A DNA stretch of 64,000 bases from Atherinomorus stipes (GCA_023101725.1 JALJCO010013377.1:62001-126000); one strand, 5' to 3'; counted from the first letter of the stretch, positions 1-11,449 are shown. Translations and numbers: made by a program. Notes: generated by a model not told the origin, from the sequence alone.

Positions 1-335
1 CGCCAACACAGAAAACAGGAGCATCTTGAGTTGTAAAGTAGTGCAAACTGTGTCAGCAGCTAACGGCTGTTTCCGGATCAGGTCCACAGCTCCAGAGACG
101 AGTCCATTCTGCAAATGGCCTGAGCAGCTAGATTAATTTCTTTCTGCGCTTTCTCTCCATGGTGGTAGTCCGTGGTGGCGGCTCAGCGACACGGCCAGAG
201 CAGGAGCACTGTCGCCATGGTTACAAGTAGAAGAGGCAGGCAAACATGGGAGAGTGGAGGTTGGTTTGGAAGAAGCAGTGATGGAGAAAGCAGCTGGAGT
301 AGACCTGGAGATCTGATCCAATCCTTAGTTTTCAC
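1..335 (-). other. Candidate internal exon of an unidentified minus-strand gene, cut by the window edge
   Basis: On the minus strand a strong splice acceptor (long T/C-rich tract ending TTTGCAG) sits just before position 335. The sequence after it is fairly GC-rich and unlike the AT-rich repeats nearby. An ATG at 24-22 opens a frame reading MLLFSVLA up to the window edge, which resembles the start of a signal peptide. A short upstream ORF (ATG, 11 codons, stop) lies earlier in the exon. A candidate first exon with a GTAAGT donor is at about 7179-7370. I do not recognise the gene. The exon boundary is seen in the sequence; that it is transcribed, and the start codon, are inference. Confidence 0.25.
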
Positions 336-423
336 CTGCAAAGTAAAGAGAAAAATAAAGACCAGTTAGACGTCGAGCCACACCGGATAGTTTAGACACC
401 TCTTACATTTCATCACTTGGGGG

Positions 424-1156
424 TAGGCCTCTGCGATATACTGATATGATATTTACACGTATCGTTATATCGCGGTATTCCTTGTGGAGTTTTTTTGCTT
501 TGTTTTCATAATGACCCGGCTGTACCTCGACTGACTACAAAGGGGTCACCAGATTATTTAATAGGGGTGGGGAAAAATATCGATACACTGAAATATAGAA
601 ATATTTTCATATGCCGACACCATATCTATATTTAGAAACGCGGTATTGATCTATTTTGATTAATAATAAAATCTCGCGTGATATCGCTTTGTTCCGAAAT
701 CTCTTGCAGTATTTCGTGAAATCTCATGAGATTTCGTAACAAACAATGATATCTCGCGAGATTTCATTAGTAAAATAGATCGATACCGCGGTTTTTAAAT
801 ATAGATATCGGCATATGGAAATATTTCAGTGTATGAATGTTTTTTCCCACCCTTTTCATTTAAACTGTCTGGAAGGCAATCCTCCCTAAGACTTTTACAA
901 GGAAATCATTAAAAACCAGCCAACTATCTTAAATTACTTTGATTTAACAAACATTTCAAACCAGTGTTTTGTCAGTACCATCGCTGCAGTGGAGCGATAC
1001 CTTTACGTTACACATGTTTGTATACAAAAAAACAGGTGTTTGATATTAAATGAAACTTTCAGACAAATTAGGGTAAAAATACCGGTATATTTTGTATATT
1101 GTCATCTAAAATAAATTTATTGAGATATGATATTTGGTCCATATTTCCCAGCCCTA
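424..1156. mobile_element. hAT-type MITE with perfect 8-bp target duplication
   Basis: The ends read TAGGCCTCTGCGATATA and, inverted, TAGGGCTGGGAAATATG. The flanks are identical 8-mers, CTTGGGGG at 416-423 and 1157-1164, the size of duplication made by hAT transposases. There is no transposase ORF. The left part carries a palindromic family A element (563-853). Confidence 0.8.
563..853. mobile_element. Palindromic family A element, copy 1
   Basis: About 290 bp that fold back on themselves. The left end (GGGGTGGGGAAAAATATCG, then ACACTGAAATAT) returns inverted at the right end (ATTTCAGTGTATGAATG, TTTTTTCCCACCC). The centre holds repeated GAAATCTCGCGAGATTTC-like steps. Other copies are at 2354-2490 (half), 3952-4468, 18034-18333, 39458-39758 and 59819-60111. 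This copy lies inside a hAT MITE. No coding capacity. Confidence 0.8.
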
Positions 1157-1164
1157 CTTGGGGG

Positions 1165-2353
1165 ACATGACTTTATGATATATTCTCAAAATAGAAAATC
1201 AGGTTTCCTCAAGTTTCAAAGCAGGAGATCAGACAGGAGCAAAGCAATTCTGTTTGAGAACAAGAATAACTCGTTGTGGCCGAGATATTTTCACATTAAA
1301 AAAAAAAAAAGTTTGTCAATTAATTTCTCCTTTTGGTTGTCCCACCAACTCACACAACAGATAAACATTTTCTGATGCACTTTTCTGCAGTTCCTTTATC
1401 TGATGAAATGTTGATAAGACGGCATCTGCTCTGATAAATCAGTCAGGCTTAATCTACTCACACACTCCCGGGCCGCGGGTATATCTATCTCATGCAAAAC
1501 CCTTCATATGTTTGAGAATAAATCTGCAATCCGTCAGACTAAAAGCAGCCCTTGCTTAGATTTGTATCCCATCGTACAGATGAGTGCTTCATCTGCAGAG
1601 CAAAGGGAAGGGCAGCGCTGGGTGTGGTGAGATGCAGGACGAGGTATTAACCGCTCCCTCTTCATTCATCTACCCGTGAGAAGTTTGTACTGTCCTAAAG
1701 GAAACACCCTTGTGACTAGATACAGCACGTAGACGAGATAAAACTTAATCTGACCTGCAGAGATGACACAGCTCGCTGCTTTTTTACAGAAATGACATCC
1801 ACAAACCTGGGAAGCAACTCAACATACAGCTGAAACTCATCAGAAACACAAGCTTGAATCCCCTCCAACATCTGTTTACCAGGACGGCACGGACACACCA
1901 AGCAGCCTGACTGACCTGAAACTGTGATATATGACTGTTAAACACACACTTACACACCTGTCTGCTCCTGGGCTGAATCGTAAGAGGAATTATTTCCTTT
2001 TGGCCTGAGGCTTGGACAAACCAGTCATCAAGGACAAACACTAACTCGTATGCAGGAACTCAGGGTTGGGGCTCGGTTACACCAACTTCCCTTCCTGCAG
2101 AGCCTGAAGCAGCCGTCTTACACCACAATGCCAGAAAAACCAACGAATGTGGAGTGCAAACCATGTTGTTTTACTGGATCATAATTCTGATATCCTCTGG
2201 TTGTTGTTTGGGATAAAAGAAAGTGGAAAGGTTGTTCCACTTCCTGGTACAATGAACTTCATTACTCTTCATTCATTTAAGACAAAAGGTTTAAGATCTT
2301 ATTAACACTGAATACAATGTTATGTTATTCAACAACAGTAGGCCTGTCCCAAT
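1165..2353. other. Non-coding stretch with no recognisable feature
   Basis: AT-rich DNA with short poly-A runs. No ORF here shows a recognisable domain or splice context, and I see no terminal repeats. Confidence 0.5.
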
Positions 2354-2490
2354 TAGGGGTGTGACAAAATATCAATACACTGAAATATCACAATATTTTA
2401 TGTTGAAATATCCTATCGATATTAAAAAACGCTGCATCGATAGTTTTCACAAACCAAATTTCACAATATTTCATTGTTCTATTACAGATT
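2354..2490. mobile_element. Family A element, half copy
   Basis: Starts with AGGGGTGTGACAAAATATC and the diagnostic ACACTGAAATATC segment, then stops near the middle of the palindrome. The second arm is missing, so this is a truncated copy. Confidence 0.6.
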
Positions 2491-2762
2491 CTCAAAAGAT
2501 TTTGTTGTTCTATCAGCAACGGTCCAGCATGTAGAAAAGTTTTACTTCAGCTTTACTTCAAGCTTTACTTCAAATTTTTGTGCATCTGCAGGTTCAGGTG
2601 AAACTTTACACACGGTGGAAAGAACAAGTTAAAATGTGTGTCCAGGTTTTCATAGACCACCCAGATGTTTGAGATGATAATGTACTGACTGACGTTTATT
2701 TCATCTACTAATATGCATTTTCATATACTACTTTGTTTTACTGGCTTGTAGGGTAAGTGCTA

Positions 2763-3060
2763 GGGATGCAACAATAATCGAACAATCAGTATTACCGTTT
2801 CAGATTTTAATCATTGTAAAACCGTGATTATCGGACTTTGAAAAACTCAGTGATGCTGCTCATTGCCAGGAAAAGCTGTAGCAGTCCTCTCAGACACATT
2901 TTTTTTTATATATATTTGAGTTATTTATGGTATTATTTTAATGTTTCTGCCATATTACCTTATCTAATATGGTAGTAAAGGGTAGAAAAAAAGAAAGCCC
3001 AATAAAAAAAGGGAAAAAAAATTAAAAAAACCGGAAAATATCATTTTATAAAACTCGTTA
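2763..3060. mobile_element. Probable hAT-like fragment
   Basis: Begins TAGGGATGCAACAATAATCG, like the ends of the other hAT MITEs in this window, and continues AT-rich. I could not find the opposite end or a target duplication. Confidence 0.3.
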
Positions 3061-3225
3061 CATGCCTAGTGTACGCAGAGATGATGTCATGTTCAGATAG
3101 TTCAGCAGTTTAAAATCTGCAGTGTCTCATTTCTTGTCTGGTCTGATCAGAACTACTGAAATTTACGTGGAGTCGGTGCGTGCTCCACTATGTGAGCAGC
3201 TTCGGTATGTCAACTCATATTTTTG

Positions 3226-3475
3226 GGGTAGCCTAGTAGTAGCATCGTGGGCTTTGAAGCAGAGAACCTGGGTTCGAGTTCCCGACGCGACATTCATGTG
3301 ACCCACTGTGGACCCCTTAGCAAGGGTCCTTAACCCCACCGACTACTCCCCGGGCGCTTTAAGTAGCAGCCCACTGCTCTCTGGTACTAATGTAAAGAGA
3401 TGGGTAAAAATGCAGAGCCCTAATTTCCCCTCGGGGATGTAAACAGTATATTAAAAAAAATAAATAAATAAAACA
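3226..3475 (+). mobile_element. tRNA-derived SINE with LINE-like 3' tail
   Basis: A tRNA-like head contains a degenerate A box and a clear B box (GGTTCGAGTTC, 3271-3281). A body follows with the fish-SINE core (CCTTAACCCCACCGAC, CCCCGGGCGCT). The 3' end reads TAATTTCCCCTCGGGGAT and finishes in an A-rich TAAA repeat. That tail resembles the 3' end of the LINE at 8.7-11.2 kb, suggesting mobilisation by such a LINE. A shorter copy is at 44338-44455. Confidence 0.75.
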
Positions 3476-3591
3476 TCTGAAAATAAAAAAAAAAGTTGAT
3501 TTCTTACTAATTGATCATTTTTCTTTTGCAAAATGTTATAAATGAGTACAGGCTAATGAATAGTTAAGTCAAATAATAGATGTGATGACTT

Positions 3592-4628
3592 TAGGGATGC
3601 ACAATATAATGGGCCCCCTATCGGAATCGGCCTATATCGGCCTTAAAATTGAGTATCGGAGACCGGTCACCCCACCGATATTTCACCGATCAGCCCATTG
3701 TTTCTAAAGTCTAAAAAAAGAAAAAAAAAAGAAAAAAAGACTTCTTCTTCCTCTGCTTTTTCTTCTTCAAAAACTTAAATTATTAATTTTTTTTTTGAAA
3801 AATTAGGAAATAACCTTTTTTATCTTAAATGGGATTATCCCCCCAAAAATTATTTATAAATATTTACAACAACCTTTTTTTAAAAAAAAAAAAAAAAAAA
3901 ACCTTTTTTTTTTTAACTTTTTTTATAGACTTTAAAACTGCTAAAGACTACGGATGGGAAAAATATCGATACACTGAAATATCGCAATATTTTCATATGC
4001 TGATATCATTTAAAAATGCAGTATCGATATATTTTACTAACGAAATCTCGCAATATTTCATCGTTCTGCTACAAAATCTCACGAGAAATCACAAAATGTT
4101 TGTGATGTTTTCATATGCTGATATATTGACATTATCTATTTTACTAATGAAATCTTGCGATATGTCAACTTTCTCATCCAAATTTTCACGAGAATCACAA
4201 AAATGTTGCGATATTTTCAGATGCTTATATCATATTGACATTTAAAAGCAATCAATCTATTTTACTAACGATATCACGAACGATTCCATCATTCTGTTAC
4301 GAATCACGTGACAATTCACGAAATATCGTGAGATTTTGTAACAGAACGATCAAGTCTCACAAGATTTGTCAGTAAAATACCACAATACCACGTTTTTAAA
4401 TATTGATTTGATATTGGCATATGAAAATATTGTGACATTTCAGTGTATCAATATTTTTTCACAACCCTATTTTTCAAAGTGTCAGAAACGGATAACAAAA
4501 CTGCAATTTGAAATGACTTTTTACTTTCTTTAGCTTTAATATCGGTGTCGATATCGGTTATCGGCCACATGAGTTTCAAAATATCGACATATTGGATATC
4601 GGCCAAAATTCCAATATAGCGCATCCCA
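3592..4628. mobile_element. hAT-like MITE family B, copy 1, with an internal family A palindrome
   Basis: Left end TAGGGATGCACAATATAATG; right end (inverted) TGGGATGCGCTATATTGGAA. Segments such as TATCGGCCTTAAAATTGAGT and TTTCACCGATCAGCCC match, reverse-complemented, the right parts of the copies at 17705-18530 and 39309-39946, so this copy is inverted relative to them. It holds a family A element (3952-4468) at the same internal site as the other two. Clear target duplications are not visible. Confidence 0.75.
3952..4468. mobile_element. Palindromic family A element, copy 3 (expanded centre)
   Basis: Ends GGATGGGAAAAATATCGATA and, inverted, AGGGTTGTGAAAAAATATTG. It is longer than the other copies (about 515 bp against 290-300) because the arm motif (CATATGCTGATAT, TTTTACTAACGA) is repeated in the centre. 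Flanks CTAAAGACTA (left) and AAAGTGTCAGAAACGG (right) are the reverse complement of those around copies 4 and 5. Confidence 0.75.
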
Positions 4629-7178
4629 AGATAATTTTCTATTTTAAGATAACTGGCATCAATTATCTCAGCTACGATGATTTTACAGGGTCAGAAAACT
4701 AACATACAGGAGGTAAAATCAATGATGTGTGGAACAATGGCAATGGTTCTGGGACCTTACTGTGGAATAACTTCTTCTTCATGATGCCTATTTTTCTGTC
4801 TCCTGTCCAAAATAACTTACCTAAAGCAGATGAAATATCTCACAGTTACAAAGGCTGTATGTATATTAGTATCAAAAGAAAGCTGAGATGTGCGAGAATA
4901 CTACAGAAGTATCAGAATCAAGATACCTGTCACAACAGACGCTCCAATGAGAGAAAGATTGGCATTATCTAAATGAGAGAGCTGTCTAATTGGGATTTTT
5001 AAATCAGCACCTGTAATAACTTTGTTTATGGACACCCGATGGTAAAAAAAAATACAAAAATGTAGGGCTTAAAAGAAGTCAGAAACTTCATAAATGAGGA
5101 TAAAGCTTTGTGTGGATTTGGCTAACCACAGTATTAAGTTATCTAACAATGTATTCCAGAAGTATCCTGACGGGACTCAGTGCTATTGGACAATATATTT
5201 AAAATCAAATGACTTGGACTCAGACTCGGCGGGGGGGCTGGAAGAAACACCAAAGTTGTCCAAAAAGTTTGAAAAATAGCGACACCCCAAGTGGCTCTAG
5301 AAAAATGGAATAGCTTGTTTGTGGTGAAGCATTAGGCTGAGAATGACAAGGAGTGTTACCAGAAAACCAGAGCAGCCTCCATCAGTCACCCCGTGTGTTT
5401 CAGCTAAACCTTGAGGCCGTCCAATGGAAGACCATGGAAGAAAAAAAGATCAAAACTACCGATAAGAGACACTGTCGTTAACATGTAGTTAAAAGAAGTG
5501 TTTTGGGCTGGTTGAGCAGCCATAAATGTGGCCCAAACACAGCCAGAGAAGAGCCGCCTTTCACCAAACTAAGTTCAAATAGATGATTCTCATTTAAACT
5601 GCTGGATTAAATGTAAATCTAGGGAAGGAAACTTGCACCAAAGGTGCAAGTTTGCACAAATCAGTGAAGCTGGCACTTCACTGGGAGTTTGTTTTCAGAT
5701 TTTTTTTTTCCTGCTGAACATTTGCTCTTGAAATAAAATCATGTTCCCAAACTTCATTTTTGACAAGAATCTAAATAATCATCATTGTGTATGGGTAAAG
5801 ATAAAAAGAAAATTATTTAAAGTATTAAAGTATGGAGAAGAGAGCCACGCTGGGAAAGTTTGGGCGCACCTAAATATTTTGCCGGTGCACCCACACTTAA
5901 AAGTTACGTGCATCAGTGCAACCAATACAAAGATTTTGTCTCTTTTATCAGCCCACTAGATCTGAAATTACCCGTGCACACAAAGGAATTCCTTTACCCT
6001 GTGATTGCGTTTCTTTAAGTCATCATACACATTAAAGTACACATTAAGAAGCTATTATGCTCATATTAATAGGTAGTTACACCAACCCCCTATCCTTACT
6101 TTCAAAGCATGTGGCTTTCTTCTTAGTCTTAATCATCCAGTAGATAATTACTGTGGATATAAGCCCACATACTGTAGGTAGTAAGAGTGTAGGTTATGTA
6201 ATTAAAAGCCCCTGGTTGGTCTACTCTGAAAAGAGGAGGAGAAGGATCAGTGAGTAGATCCGCCTTGGAGCCGGATCCTTGCCTGGGAGAGAAAACAATA
6301 GACATCTGAGGACTACTGGTTTAGACCCAGGGCTGTAAAAATAGTCCCCCTGGTTAGGGCTGGGCTGGAAAAGACAGCCTGGGACCACTTGTGTCAACAT
6401 GACACCAAGCCACAAAAGCATCAAACCTCTAGACAAGGATGAGAGGCAGACAAAAACTTCAGTGCAGTCAAAACTATGAGATCAATCACTGTGATTAAAT
6501 GCTAATACTAGAAAGCACTGGAGTTTGACTGCAGCTGTTTTATTAAAATCCGCCACACACGAGGGGAGGGTCCATAAATGCCTCATTTTTTTGCATTTAG
6601 CAAATTAAACTAACTTTGTTGTGTGCAATGTTGAGATTGCGGTACACCAAGTGTGAGTAAACCTAACAAATAAATAATACTAACTAAGAAATTAACACTG
6701 ATGCACATGGTTTACATAATTAGAAGGCTGAGAGAAGATTGCTTGCACGTTTTCCAGTAAAATTTAATTATCCTCATGGTAAATAAAAGCTTATCACTTT
6801 CAAACTAGGCATAATTTAAATTGAAGAGACAGAGCATTGTACAAAAATAAACCTATCTAGTCATTTAACTAAGCCAATTGACAAAACAAGCTTTGTAGCC
6901 ACGACTTTACCACCATATGTCTGTCAGAGTAAACACATACATATGGAGGAGGCGAAATACATCAGCGGGAAGAGCATTTATTGATCTATTTATTTATTTA
7001 CTCATTTATCACTACAAACATCTTAAAAGCTTCATCTCGCCTTCGGAGTTTGGCTTTGTAAACAAACAGCCATGCTAATAGATTTTCAGCTCCACAGTTT
7101 TTCACATGCACATCGTTAGCTCGCTAGCTTAGTGGTATTTGACTACTTTTTTGTCATTCGTGTGCTGCATTTACTTAC
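4629..7178. other. AT-rich non-coding stretch, no supported gene
   Basis: Small ORFs occur on both strands but none has a recognisable domain, splice context or conserved motif. A short palindromic step lies at about 5636-5660. If the minus-strand exons at 335 and 7179 belong together, this stretch would be their intron. Confidence 0.4.
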
Positions 7179-7370
7179 CGTGCTCAACACCGACAAAAGG
7201 TTTATATTTATCTCCTCAATAACATCGGCTTCTGTCCGTATAATGATGTGTTAATGGCTGTTGTGTGTGTAGTTTCACGTCTAGCGAACAAAAGCTAGCA
7301 GCGAAGTCACTAAACGGTACAGCCGCAGAACACTGACGTCTGGTTTCTGAAGGGCGCCAGGTTTCTTTAA
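7179..7370 (-). other. Candidate non-coding first exon and promoter, minus strand
   Basis: On the minus strand a consensus donor (CACG|GTAAGT) ends an exon at 7179. Upstream the base composition rises in GC and a CRE-like TGACGTC lies at about 7333. A second minus-strand GTAAGT donor is near 7640, perhaps an alternative first exon. The only ATG near the donor opens a five-codon frame, so the exon would be untranslated. Linking it to the acceptor at 335 is inference. Confidence 0.2.
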
Positions 7371-8016
7371 CTAGTCGTCGTCAATCCGCAGATCTGATCA
7401 ATTCATTTTTCATTTTTAACTTCGAAAACGTCACTGTGTTCCCCAGTTATTGTCGTGTACACTAAATTCATGTAGTTATCCTCTCTGTTACACGACGCTG
7501 CTCTTTTATTTTCTAAGGAATCAAAGATGCTGGAGAGTGAAGCCAGCAGTCAAATCTGGCAACCCAGCAGGCCTCGTTCTGTCGGTCCAGTCCAGCCTCC
7601 AGGACGATGCCGCGTTTCTGCCAGCAGAGGTCGCTACTTACCGTCAAGAGACGGACAGCATTACAAAAAGGCCCAAAATGATTTTTTTCTATTTCTAATA
7701 TGAAAAATTCATGTTAAGTCTTACTGTTTTACATTATTTCATTTTATTTAAATCATTATTAGCTTTACTCCGATTTAGTAACAAAGGTTTGTATTTAATA
7801 TTCAGCTGTGTTTAATGTACACTTAACGTGCAAAAGTCCTGTTTTTTCTCCCAAGCTGTCAGATTTTCTTGTAATCATTTAAAGCAGTTTTAATTAATAG
7901 TTAAGTCCAGTCTTTGGGAATTCTTTAATCAAATAACTTGATTTAAAAAATCATATTCATCGTTTGGATGTTATTACACGTCTGTTACAGGGACACGTTC
8001 CAATTATCTTTGTTAG

Positions 8017-8158
8017 ATCTATGAGAAAGTCTGGAAGATGAAAGCAACAGCAGTGCCTGATCACTGGAGCTCTGCCCCCACACTGGAGAAGTGGCTAAAA
8101 CAGATACATGAAGAAACATCAGACATCTCAGTCCAGAGGAACGAACCCAAGGGAACAG
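8017..8158 (+). CDS. Candidate internal coding exon of an unidentified plus-strand gene
   Basis: A 142-bp segment is bounded by an acceptor (TTGTTAG at 8010-8016) and a donor (AACAG|GTAAAA at 8158/8159). It is open throughout in the frame containing MKATAVPDHWSSAPTLEKWL, ends in phase 1, and has the mixed, charged composition of real protein rather than of the local AT-rich background. The stop just upstream (TAG, 8014-8016) is part of the acceptor, so translation either enters by splicing or starts at the ATG at 8038. An AATAAA-type signal (CAATAAAC, about 8628) lies downstream. I do not recognise the protein, and no partner exon joins it in frame with certainty. Confidence 0.3.
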
Positions 8159-8200
8159 GTAAAATACTGCATAGGACTCTTGAACTCCTACTGTTATATA

Positions 8201-8290
8201 CTACTCACAAAAATTTCAGGGTATTTGTCTTTGTAATGATTCATGGTGTAACTAAAATGCAACATATCCTGTACAGATCAACTTAAGTTG
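8201..8290. mobile_element. Family C (Tc1/mariner-type) MITE, one end only
   Basis: Begins after TA with CTACTCACAAAAATTTCAGG, matching the end of the complete copy at 17791-17998 (CACTACTCACAAAAG). The other end is not found. Confidence 0.4.
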
Positions 8291-8866
8291 ACCTTTTCTA
8301 AATCCTCCAAAAACATCATGCACAACTGTTCACTGTTTAAGTAATATAAAGGAGCGAGAAAAAGAAGAGGGCGGGCGGAATATTGCACAACATGCTGTTT
8401 TCTAACATGATTGACTGCAAAAAAAGAAAAATAAATACTCCCCTAGAAACAAAAGTATGTCCATGAAAGAAGCACTGAATGTTCTGGTTGAAAACCAGCT
8501 TGCAACTAAACAGTCATCTTCATCATCCTGTTCGTTTTCACATCATCAGACCAGGACGACACAACACGTGACAAGTTGTCACTGACATTTTATGTTGTGG
8601 CATACCCACCTCTGTTAGATTCTCTGTCAATAAACAGTTGAGATAAAGTAATTATCATCCCATCATTCTATGTAAATGTCTGTTGCGGGGCAAAGGGAAG
8701 CACATTGACTTTAATGAAATGAAATTAAATGAAATTGAAAAAATAATTTAAATTTTATCCCGGAAGGGAAATTCAAATTGCAATTGCTCTCTCTCTCTCT
8801 CGCTTTAAACAACATAACAATACATATATGCAAAAAAAAAAAAAAAAACAGCCTAATAATAATAAA

Positions 8867-9807
8867 TCAAACAGTCTTGTTCTTTAGGGTGATGGCTGCT
8901 GGTAGGAATGAATTCCTGTATCTCTCCGTCCTATAGCGAACTTGACGCAGCCTCCCACTGAACACACACTGTTGATTCTTCACCGTTTTGTGGAGAGGAT
9001 GGGAAGTGTCCTCCATCATCTTCATCAGCTTGTGCAGCATTCTTTTCTTAACGATCAGCTCCAGCGGCTCCAGAGTTATTCCCAGCGCAGAACCAGCTTT
9101 CTTGATCAGCTTGTTTAGTTTCTTCAAGTCTCTGGTTCTGCTGCTGCAAACATTGCACTTTCCACAACAGACTTGTAGAAGATCTGCAACATCTTGGTGC
9201 AGACGTTAAATGATCTCAGCTTCCTTAAGAAGCAGAGTCTGCTCTGACCTTTCCTGTAGATGTAGTCAGTGTTGCATTTCCAGTCAAGTCTGTTGTCCAG
9301 CTGAACTCCAAGGTATTTGTAGTTCTCTACCACCTCCACCTCCTCTCCCAGGATGTAAACAGGACTATGCTGCTTATTCTTGCTCCTCCTGAAGTCAACA
9401 ATCATCTCTTTAGTCTTGCTGGTATTTAAGATGAGCTGATTGTTACCGCACCATTTCACAAACTGATTGACAAGTTCCCTGTACTCGGCTTCTTGTCCAT
9501 CACTGATACACCCCACAACTGCAGAGTCATCAGAGTATTTCTGCAGATGACAGGACTCAGAGTTGTACTGGAAGTCTGAGGTGTACAGTGTGAAGAGGAA
9601 TGGTGAGAGTACAGTTCTTTGTGGTGCTCCAGTGCTGCTGATCACCATCTCAGACACACAACCTTTCAGTCTCACAAACTGTGGTCTGTTTGTTAGATAG
9701 TCGTAAATCCAGGTGGTTGTGGAGGGATCCACCTGGAAGTTATGGAGCTTCTGACATAGCAAAGCAGGCTGAATAGTATTAAAGGCACTCGAAAAATCAA
9801 AGAACAT
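8867..9807 (-). pseudogene. Reverse transcriptase domain of the LINE, broken
   Basis: The frame from 9807 to 9124 shows RT motifs in order: DFSSAFNTIQP (first catalytic Asp), STGAPQRTVLSPFLFTLY, and YSDDSAVVG, the YADD active-site box with Ala to Ser. KYLGVQLDNRLDW follows further on. The frame then shifts to the one running 9127-8867, which carries KLNKLIKKAGSALG and the SHPLH and SFLPAA C-terminal motifs. Upstream of 9807, GLGVE is joined almost directly to VMFFDFSSAF. The family normally has about 20-25 more residues between these blocks, so an internal deletion has occurred. The normally conserved QG after GAP is QR here. Confidence 0.8.
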
Positions 9808-10190
9808 GACTTCAACTCCAAGCCCATTACAATATGCAAACTGTAATGGGTCCTGAAAGGTGTTGACTTGCTTGTTGGTGAGCCAATAAGAGTCTCTCCA
9901 GGACTTTCATGATGTAAGATGTAAGTGCAACTGACCTGTAGTCATTTGATTCAGCTGGTTGTAATTTTTTAGGGACTGGAACAAGACAGGATGTTTTTTC
10001 CACAGCACAGGAACTCTGTTCTGTCTCAGGCTGGTGTTAAAAAGGTGCTGGAGAACCAGACATAGTTGTTCTGAGCAGGTCTTGAGAACTCTGGGACTGA
10101 CACCATCTGGACCTGCAGCCTTGTTCCGGTTCAGTTTCTCCAGTCCTGACCTGGTTGCAGGAGACAGTCAGGCTGGAGGTGGAGGCAAAA

Positions 10191-10289
10191 GAGGTCTCAG
10201 GATGTCCTGATGTGGAGGGAGATGAGGTCTCAGGATGTCCTGATGTGGAGACAGATGAGGTCTCAGGATGTCCTGATGTGGAGGGAGAG
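10191..10289. repeat. 33-bp tandem repeat, three copies, inside the LINE
   Basis: Three direct copies of a 33-bp unit beginning GAGGTCTCAGGATGTCCTGA start at 10191, 10224 and 10257. On the minus strand they encode an 11-residue unit (STSGHPETSS plus one variable residue), so the expansion kept the reading frame. Confidence 0.9.
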
Positions 10290-10611
10290 GAGGCTGTGTT
10301 CAGGTCCATGACTGAGGTGCAGGGTGACAGAGTGGAGGTGGGACAGGAAAGCTGTGGGCTCATAGAGGGTGTGTGGTGTGCTGGGTTGGCAGCAGGGGGG
10401 ACTGAACCTATTGAAGAACATGTTCAGTTCATTAGCTCTGTCCAGACCTCCATCAGTCTGGTCCCCCTTTAACTTAAAGCCAGTGATCTTCTTCATTCCC
10501 GACCACACATCCCTCACGTTGTTCTGCTGGAGCTGGCTCTCCAACTTCTTCCTGTAGTCCTCCTTACACTTCTTAGTCTGTGTTTTCAGTTGTTTTTGTG
10601 TGGTCTTCAAC

Positions 10612-10780
10612 AACTCAATTTCAATTTCAATAGCTTTATTGGCATGACAAGACAGTGTTTATACTGTCAAAGCATATAACAATACAATATCAAACGTATG
10701 TATAATATCAAACATATATACAATATCAAACAATATCATACAAACATTCAAAACACAGATTTTGATCACAGCATTTGCAA
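10612..10780 (-). mobile_element. Short retroelement inserted in the LINE
   Basis: The LINE frame ..KAFRDGDRE (before) and LKTTQKQ (after) is interrupted by about 165 bp. On the minus strand this ends in AATAAAGCTATTGAAATTG, a typical retroelement 3' end with a TTGAAA-type tail. GAGTTTG (start) and GAGTTG (end) look like the target duplication. Internal GTTTGATATTGTAT steps repeat. It is too short for protein. Confidence 0.65.
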
Positions 10781-11449
10781 ACTCCCTGTCTCCATCCCTG
10801 AAAGCTTTCTTTTTGATGTTCAGCAGCTTTAGTATGGTGTTGTGTCTCCATGAGGTTCACAGAGGACATTCCAGTCTGTGGCCTCAAAGCACCCTCTCAG
10901 AGCATCTTCAGCCTCAGTAGACCAGGTTTTAATCGTCCTCCTAATGACTGGTTGCTGCTGAACGATGGGCTTGTAGGTGGAGGTGAGAAGAACCAGATTA
11001 TGATCAGATCTTCCTCGAGGAGGCAGGGCAGAGGAGCTGTATGCATTCTTAATATTTGCATAAAATACTTATTTTCTCTGGTGGAACTGCTGGAAAGTTG
11101 GTAACGTAGCAGAGAGGGAGACATTGTTGAAGTCTCCAGAGACCAAACTCTGAAAAGAGGGCAAGCAAGTACGCATTTGAGAAAGTGGAGCGCATTGACC
11201 TCTACTGATGACATTTCAAAAGTACACAAGAACGCAAGTATGCAAAAGTACGCATATTGAGAAAAGTCCCTGTTACTGTGGAAGAACTTCATATCCCAGC
11301 ATTCCTTTCAGCCATGTGTTTATGATGCAATTACTGCTGTTAGCAGCTTCAAAGCAAGTCAGTCTATGATAAATCTGGTTTTAAGTTGTTGGTTAAGTAA
11401 CCAAGTTGTCAGAAACATTAGAATTAGCCACATGTTGGCTAATACCTGC

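Larger units (their letters stand above)
8700..11155 (-). mobile_element. CR1/L2-group (jockey-like) non-LTR retrotransposon, 5'-truncated and decayed
   Basis: Read on the minus strand from 11155. An endonuclease C-terminal part shows GDFNNVSLSATLPTF and then GRSDHNLVLL, where SDH is the conserved apurinic-endonuclease motif. A linker (TIKTWSTEAEDAL, ATDWNVL) follows, then the pre-RT segment (YRKKLESQLQQNN, DVWSGMKKITGFK), the reverse transcriptase (9807-9124) and the C-terminal segment ending RYRNSFLPAAITL (about 8890). The 3' tail has an AATTTCCC..GGGAT motif and a short TGAAAT repeat. It is broken by stops, an internal deletion in the RT, and a nested insertion at 10612-10780, so it is inactive. 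The clade name is from motif memory; a tree is needed to separate CR1, L2 and Rex1. Confidence 0.85.

Noticed and set aside
3226..3290. Functional tRNA gene
   Set aside because: B box is good but the stems do not pair well and a SINE body follows.
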